DNA of 52,500 nucleotides from Cryptococcus deneoformans JEC21 (lineage: Eukaryota > Basidiomycota > Tremellomycetes > Tremellales > Cryptococcaceae): NCBI RefSeq assembly GCF_000091045.1, contig NC_006692.1, forward strand, positions 1,202,221-1,254,720. The letters run 5' to 3'. The notes under the pieces were generated by a model. It made no database searches. It was not told the origin of the DNA and saw nothing but the letters and a program-made list of their open reading frames with translations. This document shows positions 11,452-24,462 of the stretch, piece after piece; position 1 is the stretch's first letter; each line of letters opens with the position of its first letter. Position numbers and translations under genes: made by a program.

Positions 11452-12723
11452 GGTCCGTGTTCACGTACGAGCTACTGAGAAGGCTGAGTCGTACTCTCAA
11501 ATCGGAACGCGACTTGAGAAGTTCAGAGACCGGAGCAAGCGGTGAAATGACAGTGAAGGGTACAGCGCGAGGCGATATTGCTGCTCTGCTGTCCGCTGTC
11601 TGTCGGCCTGTCGTTACACAAGTTGAATGATGGTTGTGATGAAATTTGATCCTTTGGTTAGTCTCGTTGTTTTCCGGTAATCACTGCGGGTTCGCTTGGA
11701 GCAACAAGATTGAAGAGACGTGGTTGATCGTTGCTAAAGTCAAGAAGTGACGAAACAGTAAGGCGAGCAGAGCTGAAAGACGAAGTAGAGAGGCAATAGT
11801 GAGATCTGTCAACTGTGAAGAGCTGGAGATAGTTATTGCTGTACAAGAAGGCTGCGAAGTACCGTATGCCATCCGTCTTTCATCGTCTATTTCTTCGAAA
11901 GTCGCGACCGCCGTAAGGACCGAACACTCCTCGTGCCTCGTCCCACTAAAGCAATGCGCGTCCGACGTAAGCCGCAGCGTTTAATTATCCGTTTTTACTC
12001 CCATTTTATGTCGATTATAGCACCAAGTTAGGGACGCTAATAATAAACTGACAAATGATGCCAGCTATAGATGTGCACTGTTTTAATCCAACCTCAGCTT
12101 TTTTGGGAAGATTTCAGGGGCATTTCCTGGAATTATGGAATCCTCACCGCCTTGTAAAGCCTAGAGCGCTGCAGCCCATAAAGCGTTTCTATGGATAAAT
12201 AGGCTTGCCAGTGTCCTTGCTTTCTAACTTGTGAATCCTTCACACGCCTAAACCCCTATCTCCGCCGGTGTCTTGACGAGCCGGTGGCCTCCCTCGCCAA
12301 ATAAAGAAGACAACAAGCAAATGGTACGACGACTAGCAATAAATATAGATTATTATGAGATTTGCCGTTTGGTCGTGCATGTACCAGCGACAAGAAGAAA
12401 AAAGGGCAAAAATCCCGACAGCCTGAGGATATTATGGTCAATTCCCCATGATACCATTGACGAAAATGGCTCGATAGGAGGCAGTAAATAAATGATGAAC
12501 GAAAAGGGGGACGGTAAACTACTTGTCACCGGTAATTAACCAGTCGCGTGTTTCGTCAACAAGCTATACGGATCGTGACCGGCAGATCAGGCGACCAGCG
12601 AACAGAAGTAACAACTCTTTGCTATATACTCTTATACCCACAACTATGTTATCTTGTTTGGTCCATGCCTGCTGCTGAGACATCTTCAACTACGTATCAA
12701 CCAATTTCATCACAATCCGCATA
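11452..12723. other. Divergent intergenic region
   Basis: This 1.27-kb stretch separates the divergent transporter and dehydrogenase genes and should hold both promoters. TGCTATATACTCTTATA near 12620 is a TATA-like stretch about 100 bases upstream of the dehydrogenase ATG. Short open frames on both strands lack splice signals and family resemblance. Confidence 0.45.
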
Positions 12724-13888
12724 ATGACAGCCATCCAATCGTTTCGCAAAGCAGCCATCATCGGCGCTGGGCAAATGGGCTTGGGTATCGCGTATATTAT
12801 TTCCTTACTCTGCCTATTGGATCAAGCTGACACCTTGACAGCTACGTCACCGCAGTTCATGCCCGTGTACCGCTCACTCTCCATGATCCTTCCTCCGCAG
12901 TCCTCTCGCAAGCCATGTCACGAGTACAATCTCTTTTGTCGAAAGATGTCAGCAAGAACAGGATGACACAAGGAGAAGCCGATGAAGCTCTGGCTCGGAT
13001 CAACCCTGTCAAAGGAGATGGGTCGGGATTAAATGGGGACGAAAAGCTAAAAGATGTAGATATTGTTATTGAGGTGAGAGCAGTTCAAGCTTGAGAAGTC
13101 AGGCAAAGCGGTAACAGCGATGTAGGCTATCCCTGAGATACCAGAGCTCAAACTCGGTTTGTTCAAGCGGCTGGGAGACTTACTGCCTCCTACTTCAATT
13201 TTGGGTAGCAACACGAGCTCTATCAGCCTTACCAAGCTCGCTGCTAGTGCGGGGAGTATGGGTGGTGCTCAAGGGAAGAGCAGCGCAGAGAGAGTGATCG
13301 GGTGAGTTATTCTACGTTGGTAGCTTATCCAGGAATTAATTGGGATCATAGAATCCATTATTTTAACCCTGTCCCAGTGATGTGAGTGCAAGAGCGTACT
13401 ATAGAGTTATTGACCTTCTCAGGAAGCTCGTCGAGATAATACCTGCATTGCAAACTTCCAAACAAACAATCGACCAAGCTACAGCTTTTGGCAAAGCGTG
13501 CAAGAAAGGTCTGTTCATATTTCCTTTTTACAGCCCACCACGTGAGCTCACGTGCAATACAGAGGTCACCCACTCTGCAGACTCCCCCGGCTTCATCGCC
13601 AATGCCATCCTCATGCCCATGCTTAACGAGGCCATCATGGTCCTTGAAAAAGGTATCGCCTCTACTGAACATATTGATGCCACCTTCCGACTCGGGATGG
13701 GCCACCCCATGGGTCCACTTGCGCTCGCGGACCTTATTGGGCTTGACACTTGTTTGTCGATCCAGAGGGTGCTGCATACTGAGACAGGGGATAGCAAGTA
13801 TAGGCCGGCGGGGTTGTTGGTGAGGATGGTGGATGCTGGTTGGCTGGGGAAGAAGACGGGAAAAGGATTCTACGAGTATGCTGGCTAG
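12724..13888 (+). CDS. L-3-hydroxyacyl-CoA (3-hydroxybutyryl-CoA) dehydrogenase
   Basis: Predicted 305-aa NAD-dependent enzyme oxidising L-3-hydroxyacyl-CoA to 3-ketoacyl-CoA in short-chain fatty-acid or butyrate metabolism. Exons: 12724-12791, 12842-13073, 13126-13301, 13352-13381, 13423-13508 and 13563-13888; all phases agree. The N-terminal Rossmann fold opens with IIGAGQMGLGIA. SNTSSISLTKLA and HYFNPVPVMKLVEII supply the catalytic Ser/His region. The C-terminal domain has DSPGFIANAILMPMLNEAI and ends LGKKTGKGFYEYAG. The length matches stand-alone enzymes of this family (about 280-310 aa). No peroxisomal SKL signal or obvious mitochondrial presequence is visible, so location is open. The fifth intron uses a weaker GTCTGT donor. 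Confidence 0.93.
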
Positions 13889-15245
13889 GTTGCGACCATT
13901 GTGTTAATACTGTGCAGGCTATGTTTTGTTTAAATTGTACTTACTGAAAGTGGGGAGACGTTGGCGTAAGGATTTCTGACTGTAAGAGCCGTTGCCAGTT
14001 AATCGTTAGCAGAGATATAATGGATGTCATGTGAGTTTTGATGGTTTCATCTCTCCTTTCCTCGAGCCTTAAGTACTGGCCTTTGCTGCCAGATTAAGCT
14101 TGTTAACGATATAAATAGAAGTGATGAAGGCTTTTTTCTTAGCCTGTCCTCACGCTCTCTTTTCCATTCTGTAAAAAGCAAACGGCAGACATCAAATATA
14201 CCTCCCATTGCATCCGGCTCCATTACCCCCTCTACCACTGACAAAGGCCCCACACTTATAAATATGGACTCTCGTTGTGTCACCCCAATCGCGATTCCTT
14301 AGCTCCGTACCCGCAGCTCCGTCTAAAACGAGGCCAGTATTTAAAATTAGGAAAGCTGACCCTCAGCAACGACCATCCTCAATGACTGGGAAGACTGGTC
14401 AAAATATCTTGAGGTTCAGCAAAGTCTAAGCATCGGTATCCAACTGGTCGACGGATGCTAGTAGCAGTCCAACGACTCAAACATTTTCAGCTGCTATAGG
14501 TGATTATCTCTTCCATATGGAGAAATAGGCCCCATCTATGAGAGTGGCATGAGGACGAACACATATCAAGGTCAAATGTCAATGAAAAAAGAAGACTATG
14601 AATCTCGAACGTAAGCTCCAGGATGAATGGCGGATTCCGAACCCTTCACAATGATATAGCAGCTCTCAAGGGCTGTCATTTCCAGTTCCAGGCCAATTCG
14701 ATTCGCCCTATCAGACTTTGAAGTTTATGAACCCGGTGAAAGCGTTCATAGCGTATACCGACCTCCGGCCGATCCAGGACTTGGCCGAGAGTTTGTGCCA
14801 ACCGATCCTATTTACTAGCTAGCACAACGTAAAGGTGTTTGTTATGTTGGTTTGGTGAGATAATTAGCTTTTGTAGCTCGTGCTCCTGGAGGATTTTATA
14901 TGGGGCTTGCTTCTATCAGGAATGTTAATCGGTATATGCAGGCGATATATACGGATTTAAAAGCAAAAAGATCGACACCACTTGTTTTAAGTACCGACAG
15001 TGGTGGGCGGGTGCAGTGCGTGGTTGCGGTATCCGTCCACAGTTGGGGGCCGGGTGAGCCAGGCACGATTAGGTAATTGATAAGGATAACGACTCTGGTT
15101 CCGATCTCGCTTCCCATCCGTCACTGCAAGTCACCTTGTTCCCCCCCCACCTTCCATCTCAGGCTCAAAGGCGGTGTCAAAAGGCATGACCATGTTTATA
15201 TCAATCTAGCAATTGCCTCTTTATAATCTTCAACGATAATCAGCC
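13889..15245. other. Intergenic, nothing recognisable
   Basis: About 1.36 kb after the dehydrogenase stop. I find no open frame with splice structure or family resemblance on either strand. TCTTTATAATCTTC about 30 bases before the next ATG is a TATA-like element. Decayed coding sequence cannot be excluded. Confidence 0.4.
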
Positions 15246-18200
15246 ATGGAATCGCCACCACCATACGAAGCTCAGGGCGGGCCATCAACAACGCCCGCTG
15301 CGAGCAACAATTATGTCGCAGTGCCCACTGACGCCGGTAAATATACAGATCCAGCGAAAAAATGTTTTGAAGACTAATTCAGTATAGATCGCAGCGCATT
15401 CATTAGCTCTGGATCAGGTCTCCACGTCCGTTCCTCTTTGACGACTTATGGGGATGTCAATGCCTGGATTGATGTCCAGGAGAATCTCGGCGATCTGCCT
15501 GCTGCTGTTGCTCCAAGAGTCAAGGAATATGCGTTGGATCCACAAGGAGCTGTGCCATCATTCAACATTGTGATGTTTGCAATCGGCGATGAAGGTAAAT
15601 TCCTGGTTTAATATTAAGGAACAATCGACTAAATTGATGCTTGTAGATGATCTTCGCCAATTCATATCTCTTGCCATTGAACTCATCGTCTCACATTCTC
15701 ATCGAATCCGCATTGTTACATCGGAATTTTATGAAGACCTAATTACTCAAGCTAAGAATAATCTGTCAGGGAGGACAGGTAAAGATGGCCGAGTTGGGCT
15801 GCATGACAAGCTGGAAATGTATCCTCTCTCCGCACCAGCAGATGCGAACCTGTCTACTTGGACAAAGGGTGGGTATTTAACTGTCAACGCGTGTGTATCA
15901 TGCTCATGATCATATCAGACCAGAGAACTATGGAACTCACATTAATATCACTATATCGCTCGACCTTCAGCCCCTCTGCTGTACCTACAAATCCACATTT
16001 TGCCGCTGATCTAATCATTTCGGCGCCCAATGTTCCCTGCCACGTATCCATCGCTGAGCTTCTTGGTCTTCCTCTACATATCCTTTCGAGTATGATTATT
16101 GCCGACCTTAAGCCGGGAATAAAGCTGATGAGCATCTAGCCAACCCTTGTTCACCCACTATCACTCTTCCACATCCCGGAACCATCATCCAACGATCCAA
16201 CACCAACGCCTCACTTACTAATTATCTCAGCTATCCCATCTATGAGAATCAGTACATCTGCTTTGTTGGCCAATATATCATTATCGCTGATGGTTCTATA
16301 GGGTTTGGCATTCGCTTGGAAGAGTCATCAACGAGTTTCGAGTTGCCAGCCTTGGTCTACCAACCCTCACCAAGATGGAGGGGCCAGGTGTTCTGGATAG
16401 ACTGAAAGTACCTTTCACCTATTGCTGGAGTCCCTCTCTTTTGAAAAAACCAGAAGATTGGAGAGAACATATTGGTGAGTATAAAGACATGCAAGCTTGT
16501 CAAGTCGCTAAGTCGATAGCAGACGTGACTGGCTTCATATTTGATCACCGGGAGCAGATAGATTTCCACCCCTCTGACGACCTTTTGTACTTCCTCAAAA
16601 ACGGAAAGGAACCTGTATATGTCAAGTGAGCCAAATTCCTGAGATTCAACCCTGACATACTGATTGTCTTTTAGGCTTGACCTATCAAATTCAGACTCCA
16701 CGAATATCATAAGCATGCCATCCGTTCTTTCATTCTAGGCTACGCTTACCCAGTACAGACTCCTTCATCACGGCTTTCTTGAAGTCCAATAATAGGGCCA
16801 TTGTGGATATCAAAGGCATACAGATGAAGAATGGTGAAAATCCCGATATCTTCATCGTGTCTGGCAAGTTCCCAGGAGTCAACTTTGTTAATCTTGTAAA
16901 GAGCTAACCAGCTGGTTCATAGAGGTGGCACCCGTTCCATACCAGTGGCTTTTGTCAGAGAGGAGGATATCAGCAATCTGTCACGCCGATAGTAAGTGAT
17001 TCCGTTTATCGAAGCTTGCAAACTCTCATACAGGTTGTTAGGCGCTTCGCTCAACCTGGCTGCTATGAGAGCTGGAATACCAGCCATCATCGTGGCAATT
17101 GAACGTCCTTTAAGGTAATTCACCTTCGTTTTTGAGCATACTGCCCTCACTAACCCATGTCTATAGCTTCTGGGGCAGACAGATCCATCAAGTGGGCATT
17201 GCTGCTTTCATCTCGTCAGACGTCCTTAGCTGTGAAGAGATCACCTCTGCTTTGGAAGAGGCGTTATCTCCGAGAGTTCAATCTGCCGCCAGAGAGTATG
17301 GATCACAATTGTCTACTGAGGACGGTACAAAGGGGGCTGCGGAGACCATCCATAAGCACCTTCCCTTGCTTAGCATGAGGTGAATTGTTAGATATGGCGC
17401 ATTGAGAATCAGCTAACCACTTAGTAGATGCGATATCATTCCTTCTAGAGCTGCTATTTGGTATTCCCCTGAGTACAACCTTCATCTTTCGGGGATTGCT
17501 GCTGGAGTGTTGGTCGATGAGGGGAAGTTGTCTTTCAAAACGCTTGAACCGAATCGTAACCTTTTTTCATCAACAAACCTGATCATTTCTAATCGCTAGT
17601 GCAGGATCAAAGGAATACCCAGTGAATATTGCCGACTCGGATCCTATCATTGGAGGTACCCAAGCGTTCTTCCTTGCTTTGACTGCATCTGTGTTGAATG
17701 TGTTGCACATGTTCAACCAACCGGTAAGTTTCTTTTGTGAAGATTTGAGCCACAGCTGATCGGACTTTTCCCAAAGGTTCCTCAGAGAGAAGTCGACATC
17801 TCAGCACAGCAGCCAGTCATCATTTCCCAAGTCCGAAACCCTTCGGGCGGTTGGACGTGGTCATACGAACAAGCTACACGCCAGAGAGTTCCCATTACCG
17901 ACTTTAAGTCAGGGATGAAGGAAGCAAGGGATGAACTTACCACTGGTGTAAAGGATGGTATGAAAGCGCTAGTCATGGAGCCTCTGTATGGATTCAAGGA
18001 GGGAGTGAGTTGCGATGGCGGTCGGCACTTTTATAGAGATCCTGACAACCAGACATAGGGTCCAGTTGGTGGGGTCTTTGGACTCGTGAGAGGCGGTAAG
18101 TTTATGACTTACAATGTAAATGACAAAAGCTAACGTCTACAAGGTGTGTCTCTCGTTACACGACCTTTGGGTAGTGGTATATCGGCAGTTCGATATGGTG

Positions 18201-18661
18201 CGCAAGGCGCAATACGCGAGGTAGACGGCCGAGCCACAAAACTCTTCACTCTCGATTACTCTTCCCCAGCCGAATCACTCCGACCTTCACGAAAAGCAGC
18301 TAGTATCGAAGAACTCAGGAAGATAACCCAAGAAGACCGAAAGCGGATTTTGGAAGAATTCAAGCATGCGAAATCTGACGAAGCGACAGAATCGAGAAAG
18401 GTAAAGGAGGAGGCTATATCGCTAGGGAAAATGCCGGAGCGTGCAAGGGGTGGCATTGAACTTGGCAGATATACTTCGCCTTTGAGTAATGAAGCTGACA
18501 AGTCGAGTAAAAAGTGGTGGAAGGGAAAGGGAAAGGGCAAAGAAAGGGCATCTGAGACGACTTTGGGGCCCCAGCAACCGCTTCAGTCAAGCTCTGGCTT
18601 GACATCTCCGAGTTCGTCCTCGCACACAGACGAGAAGCTTTGGCCCAGCGAAAGGAAATAA
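15246..18661 (+). CDS. Sterol-glucosyltransferase-like protein (GT1/GT28, UGT80/ATG26 type) with degenerate active-site motifs
   Basis: Predicted 862 aa from 16 exons: 15246-15336, 15388-15594, 15647-15868, 15919-16089, 16140-16251, 16302-16474, 16523-16625, 16739-16863, 16923-16991, 17042-17114, 17167-17379, 17428-17555, 17605-17723, 17777-18004, 18059-18095 and 18144-18661. The fold is recognisable: HFAADLIISAPN, LPTLTKMEGPG, PFTYCWSPSLL and SFWGRQIHQVGI match the two Rossmann domains of fungal sterol glucosyltransferases, and the Gly-rich tail (EGGPVGGVFGLVRGGVSL) matches their C-terminal extension. The sugar-nucleotide motifs are not kept: GSRGDVQPF is GDEDDLRQF (97-105), the GFGS strand is absent after PVYV, HHGGAGTT is HADSASLN (422-429) and GDQPFWG is RPLSFWG. 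Exon 8 ends at a GC donor. The C-terminus is basic and Ser-rich. It is probably catalytically dead; its role is unknown. Confidence 0.85.
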
Positions 18662-19172
18662 GGTATAAATAATCTAAATAATCTTTGTACTGTATATCAT
18701 TAGCAAATACACGGCAAAATGGGAGAGCCACTGAAACTTATTTATTGTTCTTGATGGAAAATATGTGTAGGTTCGGAAGAAAGCATACGTAACCATATAA
18801 AATCCAACATTCGAGCAAAAAAATAGTATCATAAGGGATTCATAAGTCAATCTATATAATTTTAGGATGCATAAGAAGCAAGCAATATTTACCTCATAGA
18901 AAGAACCAAAAAATTGGATTGAAAATCTGTCTGGGTTGATAAAATGACGTTATTCTCCTATACGTTCACCCATTTCGTCACTGCTAGTAAAAGGAAAGAA
19001 CTCACTCGAAGCCTCCTAGATTTTGAGAATCCCACCCCTAAACGGCTGTAATGTATTCATTTCTGCAATTCCGCCAGGTACAGGGAAGCTGTTCTCTTCC
19101 TCTTCCATAGATGACTACTCGTGAGCGGTGACTGTCGTAATGACTGACATCTCCTGGGTCGGAGAGGCTTGG
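18662..19172. other. Convergent intergenic region
   Basis: The 511 AT-rich bases between convergent genes probably contain only 3' UTRs. No coding exon or RNA gene is seen. Confidence 0.5.
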
Positions 19173-20306
19173 TCATAGCAACTGTCTGCTGGTCTCGCCT
19201 ATTACCCGTCGCAAAGCGAGGTTTTCGACGCCGAGAACCGTAAAATCCTGATCATCAACACTGCTTATCTCAGATGACGAGATTCTATGGTAGTCGTATG
19301 GACCGGTGAACGCCCCAAAAATCTCCATTGGTGATATGGATGAAGTTACCGAGCTACCGATCTCAGTGGATGAGGTCGAAGGGATGCTGTACTGAGCATC
19401 GAGGGGCTTGGTACCTCCGGTATTGAGCTCGTTTGGCAAGCATGAGATATGCTGAGATTGGACGGCGTATAATTCGATTTGTTCAATGGATGATATAGAG
19501 GATCCTTCCGCGCTGCTGAGTTGAGAAGGTGAGATGCAAGGACGTTGATACTGATCGAAATCAAAGCTAGGGTCGAGAGGACCAAAATTTGAGATGGACG
19601 AATCCTGGGGTATCTGATCCTCTAAAGCCAAGTGAGAATCTTCGTCTTGTACTGGCGAGGATTGAGAATTTGAGATGGTACTATTAATGGGCATACGTTG
19701 AGACGGTTCACAAATTCTGTGAACTGGAGAAAGAAGAGATTGATTGGATACAGGAGAAGTTAGCTGTATCTCGACAGGCCGATTAGGGTTTATCTGCTCG
19801 GATCTTTCCCTTGCAGCACGTAGCGCTGCCTGAACTTTCGCCTTTTTCACCCCGCGCTGGCTATCATCTTCATCCCACATACACTCGTGAGGTGTCCGTT
19901 TGCACCTCTCGCATATTCCCTGGTAATATCCTTGGCACTTCCAAACCAATATCAGGGGCAAAGAAGTGTGTCAAAGGAGAATAAATCTTACCTGCTTTTT
20001 CTTACGCTTACATGAATTACATGCTTTGGGATTACGAGTCAATCCAGGACGATGTGTTCGCTTAGTCTTTACAAGGACGGAATGAATAGCGTTGCAGGAA
20101 GACCTCTTTTTCGGTTCTTGGGAGGTATTGGAGATTGGGTATATGGATGCGTTTTTATTGACGGCTGAGGGGAGTGTATTGAATGAGGAGACTGCAAAAC
20201 CTGTGGAACTATCGTCTTCGAATATGACGCCGTTCGAATCCCAGGGCACAGCGATAGATTCGCCGTAAGTATTCGTGCAAGTTTGATCGTCAGAGTACAA
20301 GACCAT
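19173..20306 (-). CDS. Zn2Cys6 fungal-type transcription factor
   Basis: Predicted 359-aa regulator from exons 20306-19992 and 19937-19173, with the intron inside the zinc cluster. Splicing rebuilds a six-cysteine motif, CNSCKRKKKQ followed by CQGYYQGICERC, with spacing C-x2-C-x6-C-x7-C-x2-C-x6-C ending in HECMW, at about residues 96-123. A basic linker rich in Lys/Arg/Ala follows, then a Ser/Gln/Pro-rich region and a short tail. There is no fungal-specific middle homology region (Fungal_trans), so the protein is short for the class. It is presumably a nuclear DNA-binding regulator; targets are unknown. It is divergent from the sirtuin gene, about 1 kb away. Confidence 0.85.
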
Positions 20307-21344
20307 GTTATTTACAGCAAGTCGTGATATGGTCCAAACCTTGAAGAAGTCCGTCGTGGTGAGCGGTTAGCAATGGAGGAGGCTACATTGTCGTCGTTGA
20401 TTTTCCATCTTATACTCCGTCAAAAGCTGCAGGGAGCGCATAACGAGCTACATCCGCTTTACTCTGATGGGGACAAGCGGAAACGGAGGAATGAAATGAA
20501 TAGCAGCAATTCCGCAGCCGACGACGAACGCGTTATGCGCCAACTTGAACCAAGTACAGGTTGATTGGTACTTAAAGAACGCAGACTTGACGGATGTCTG
20601 TGTTCGACTTGAGCTAGCTACCGAATGGTGGCGGACGAAGGGATGTATCTCTTTTATGAGCCGACATCTCCATACTTGCAAGTACGAAGAAATGGTTAGT
20701 AAGCGATAAAGCTGGATAACGAACAAGACGATGTCGCGCCTCCACCTTTCAAAGGAGGCTCGTGCGCAGATCGGAAAACGGTTTTTGCCTGCCTAGTATG
20801 ACGACATGCACTAAAGTCAATTTCAGCGTCAAACATGAATGACAGTTGGATGGCTGGGAAACATATCTTGTCAAGGAAAATGGTCTACATGCAGATGGAC
20901 TCGTTGAATGACTGGTACTAAGAAACCTTCATTAGTGATGGACAACGGTACGTACCAAGTCTGGACCTACACTGCAAGTTTGCAGAGTATTTTTGTCGCC
21001 ACTCCCTAAATGCCACGTACTTCTCTTATGCTCCATTCGTAAACTTGCTCAAGATGAATCTCTCACTCATACAATTGTGCGCCGCTATGTCCAACTTGAC
21101 GTCGCAGAGAACAGTGTGACCTTCGTTCAAGAACTGGCGATGCCTCGCTCTCGACAAGTGTTTGGATTGTTGACTACATTACGTAACCCATCACCAGCCT
21201 CCACTATCACTGCCTCCTGCAGTGCCCGCCATCGACGGAAGATATGTCTTGCGGTGCTTCGTTCTGTGCTCCTCGTATGCAATCTGTGTCAGACATCCTT
21301 GTAAGATTTTATTAATAATATCTGAACAATCAGGAAAAGCCGGG
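20307..21344. other. Divergent promoter region of the C6 regulator and the sirtuin
   Basis: About 1 kb between divergent genes. Short open frames (for example 20993-21304 on the plus strand) have no family resemblance. In the frame leading into the sirtuin, a stop at 21171-21173 is followed by no ATG before 21345, which supports the split start codon there. Confidence 0.5.
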
Positions 21345-22876
<1,532 letters not shown>

Positions 22877-23370
22877 AGAAAAGAAAGAAGCAGGTAATGG
22901 GCGAAGGAAAACGACGCTTCGTGCCTTACTTCAAGTCGTTCATCTGTGAGGATTCACGTCAAAGCAACAAGAGCAACGCAGATGTTGGACGACGTGGCAA
23001 AATTAAAGCGATTGTAGGCGAAGCACGAGCTGTAATCAAGCTCAAAATATCAGGAAGCGGCATGTTGACTTCGTTTTGTGTTGAGCATGCCTTTTTTTCA
23101 AAACCTATGAAGTATTCCTCGAGAAGGACAAGTATGGGTAAGCCTGGTCAACCTCAGCCGTCAATTATTGGCTCAGACGGGACTCCAAGTGATTCAATCA
23201 ATTGTACGGCTATGCAAGCGATTGAGAGAATAAGTCCATGGCGACAGAGATAGTTAAAAACATGCACAGTGACGACAAAAAATGGTCATGTAAATTCATA
23301 AAACAGTACAACGGCTCAAAACCTACGATTAGCGTCTAGTCGTAATCCCTCGAAAGCATCCATACAATCG
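22877..23370. other. Convergent intergenic region
   Basis: The 494 bases between the convergent sirtuin and Rho genes. An open frame at 22897-23253 on the plus strand lies in the expected 3' UTR and shows no family features. Nothing else is recognisable. Confidence 0.5.
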
Positions 23371-24195
23371 CTACAGAACCACGCACTTCCTGCCCTTCAT
23401 CTTTTTTAACCCCCCCTTCTTCATGCTCTCTCTAATAGCGGCGTCGAACACCTCTCCTACTCCCATCCCAGCCTTTGCTGAGCACTCCATATACCGTCTG
23501 GCTCCAATCTCCTTTGCTATTCGTTCACCTTCTGAAGCACTGATTGGTGTTGTGCCTTGAGCAGCCATAAGGGAGACGGTCTGTTGGTCTTCGCGGAGAT
23601 CGGTTTTAGTGCAAACTAAGATGAGGGGGACATTTTCGCAGAAATGGGCCATTTCTGGATACCACTTTACCAGCCAGCTCAGCCTCCTGTACCACTTTAT
23701 ATCTGACCACAAATTGTTAGACTTACCTTATCTTGCACGTTCAACAAGCTTGGTCGATGGTTGCAGGCGAATACTATTAGGATCACATCTGTGTCGTTAT
23801 AACTTAATGGTCGCAGTCTGTCAAAGTCCTCCTGTCCTGCTGTATCCCAAAGAGCCAGTTCAATGATTTTGGAAGGGTCGGTAGGGGAAGGAACGGTGGT
23901 CATGAGATTCTCAAAAACGGTTGGGACGTATTCTTCAGGAAAACGATTCTCGGCGTAGACCGTTAATAGACAAGTCTTGCCACAGCCTAATCATAAGCTA
24001 TCAGCTATTATAATATCCGATGAAGGATCAAAATTCGAAAGAGAACTCGAACTTACCACCATCGCCAACCACAACGAGTTTCTTTTTGATATCCGGCCGT
24101 CTCATAGGTGCGCTGTCGTACGTCTGTGCGGCGTCAGTTATCTCGACCAAGAATGATCTTTTCGAGGTGTTTCGGATCCCAGCACTTACAGACAT
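23371..24195 (-). CDS. Rho-family small GTPase
   Basis: Predicted 208 aa. Exons in coding order: 24195-24190 (only 6 nt, Met-Ser), 24123-24057, 23986-23727 and 23664-23371. The G boxes are present: P-loop GDGGCGKT, switch I with [15 protein letters not shown] in switch II, the TKTD guanine-specificity box, and ECSAKAG near the C-terminus. The Rho insert region is present, and the CaaX box CVVL predicts geranylgeranylation, preceded by the basic stretch KKMKGRK, so the protein should sit on the plasma membrane. It is closest to Rho1/RhoA but divergent (Gly for the usual Ala in the P-loop, TKTD for the usual NKxD-like box), so it may be one of the extra Rho1 paralogues known in Cryptococcus rather than RHO1 itself. 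Confidence 0.92.
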
Positions 24196-24462
24196 GTCGT
24201 TGGGTTTCGTTGATGGTCGTTTCAGGATCCGGAGGACGGTCGTGTCGGGATATAAGAAGAATGATTAAAGGTTGATGAATTGTTGAATTGTTAAGGTCAA
24301 CTGGCGCGTAAACACTACGGGCATGTTATTTCACACCCCATTTTAATGTACCTCCACTTTTTCGCGGTAGGGGGGGACCCTTCAGGCAACAGTTTTCGTA
24401 TTCTAAATCCTCGACATCTTCGCTCTGCAACTTCAGTTATAACTGGCTCATCTCCGCATAGG
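24196..24462. promoter_or_regulatory. Short divergent promoter, Rho GTPase and TFIIIA-like gene
   Basis: Only 267 bases separate the two divergent start codons, so both core promoters must fit here unless the 5' UTRs overlap. No element is individually recognisable. Confidence 0.4.

Noticed and set aside
14290..14880. Possible decayed gene in the 13.9-15.2 kb gap
   Set aside because: A few short frames occur, but none connects to another through splice signals and none recalls a family; reported only as an empty stretch.
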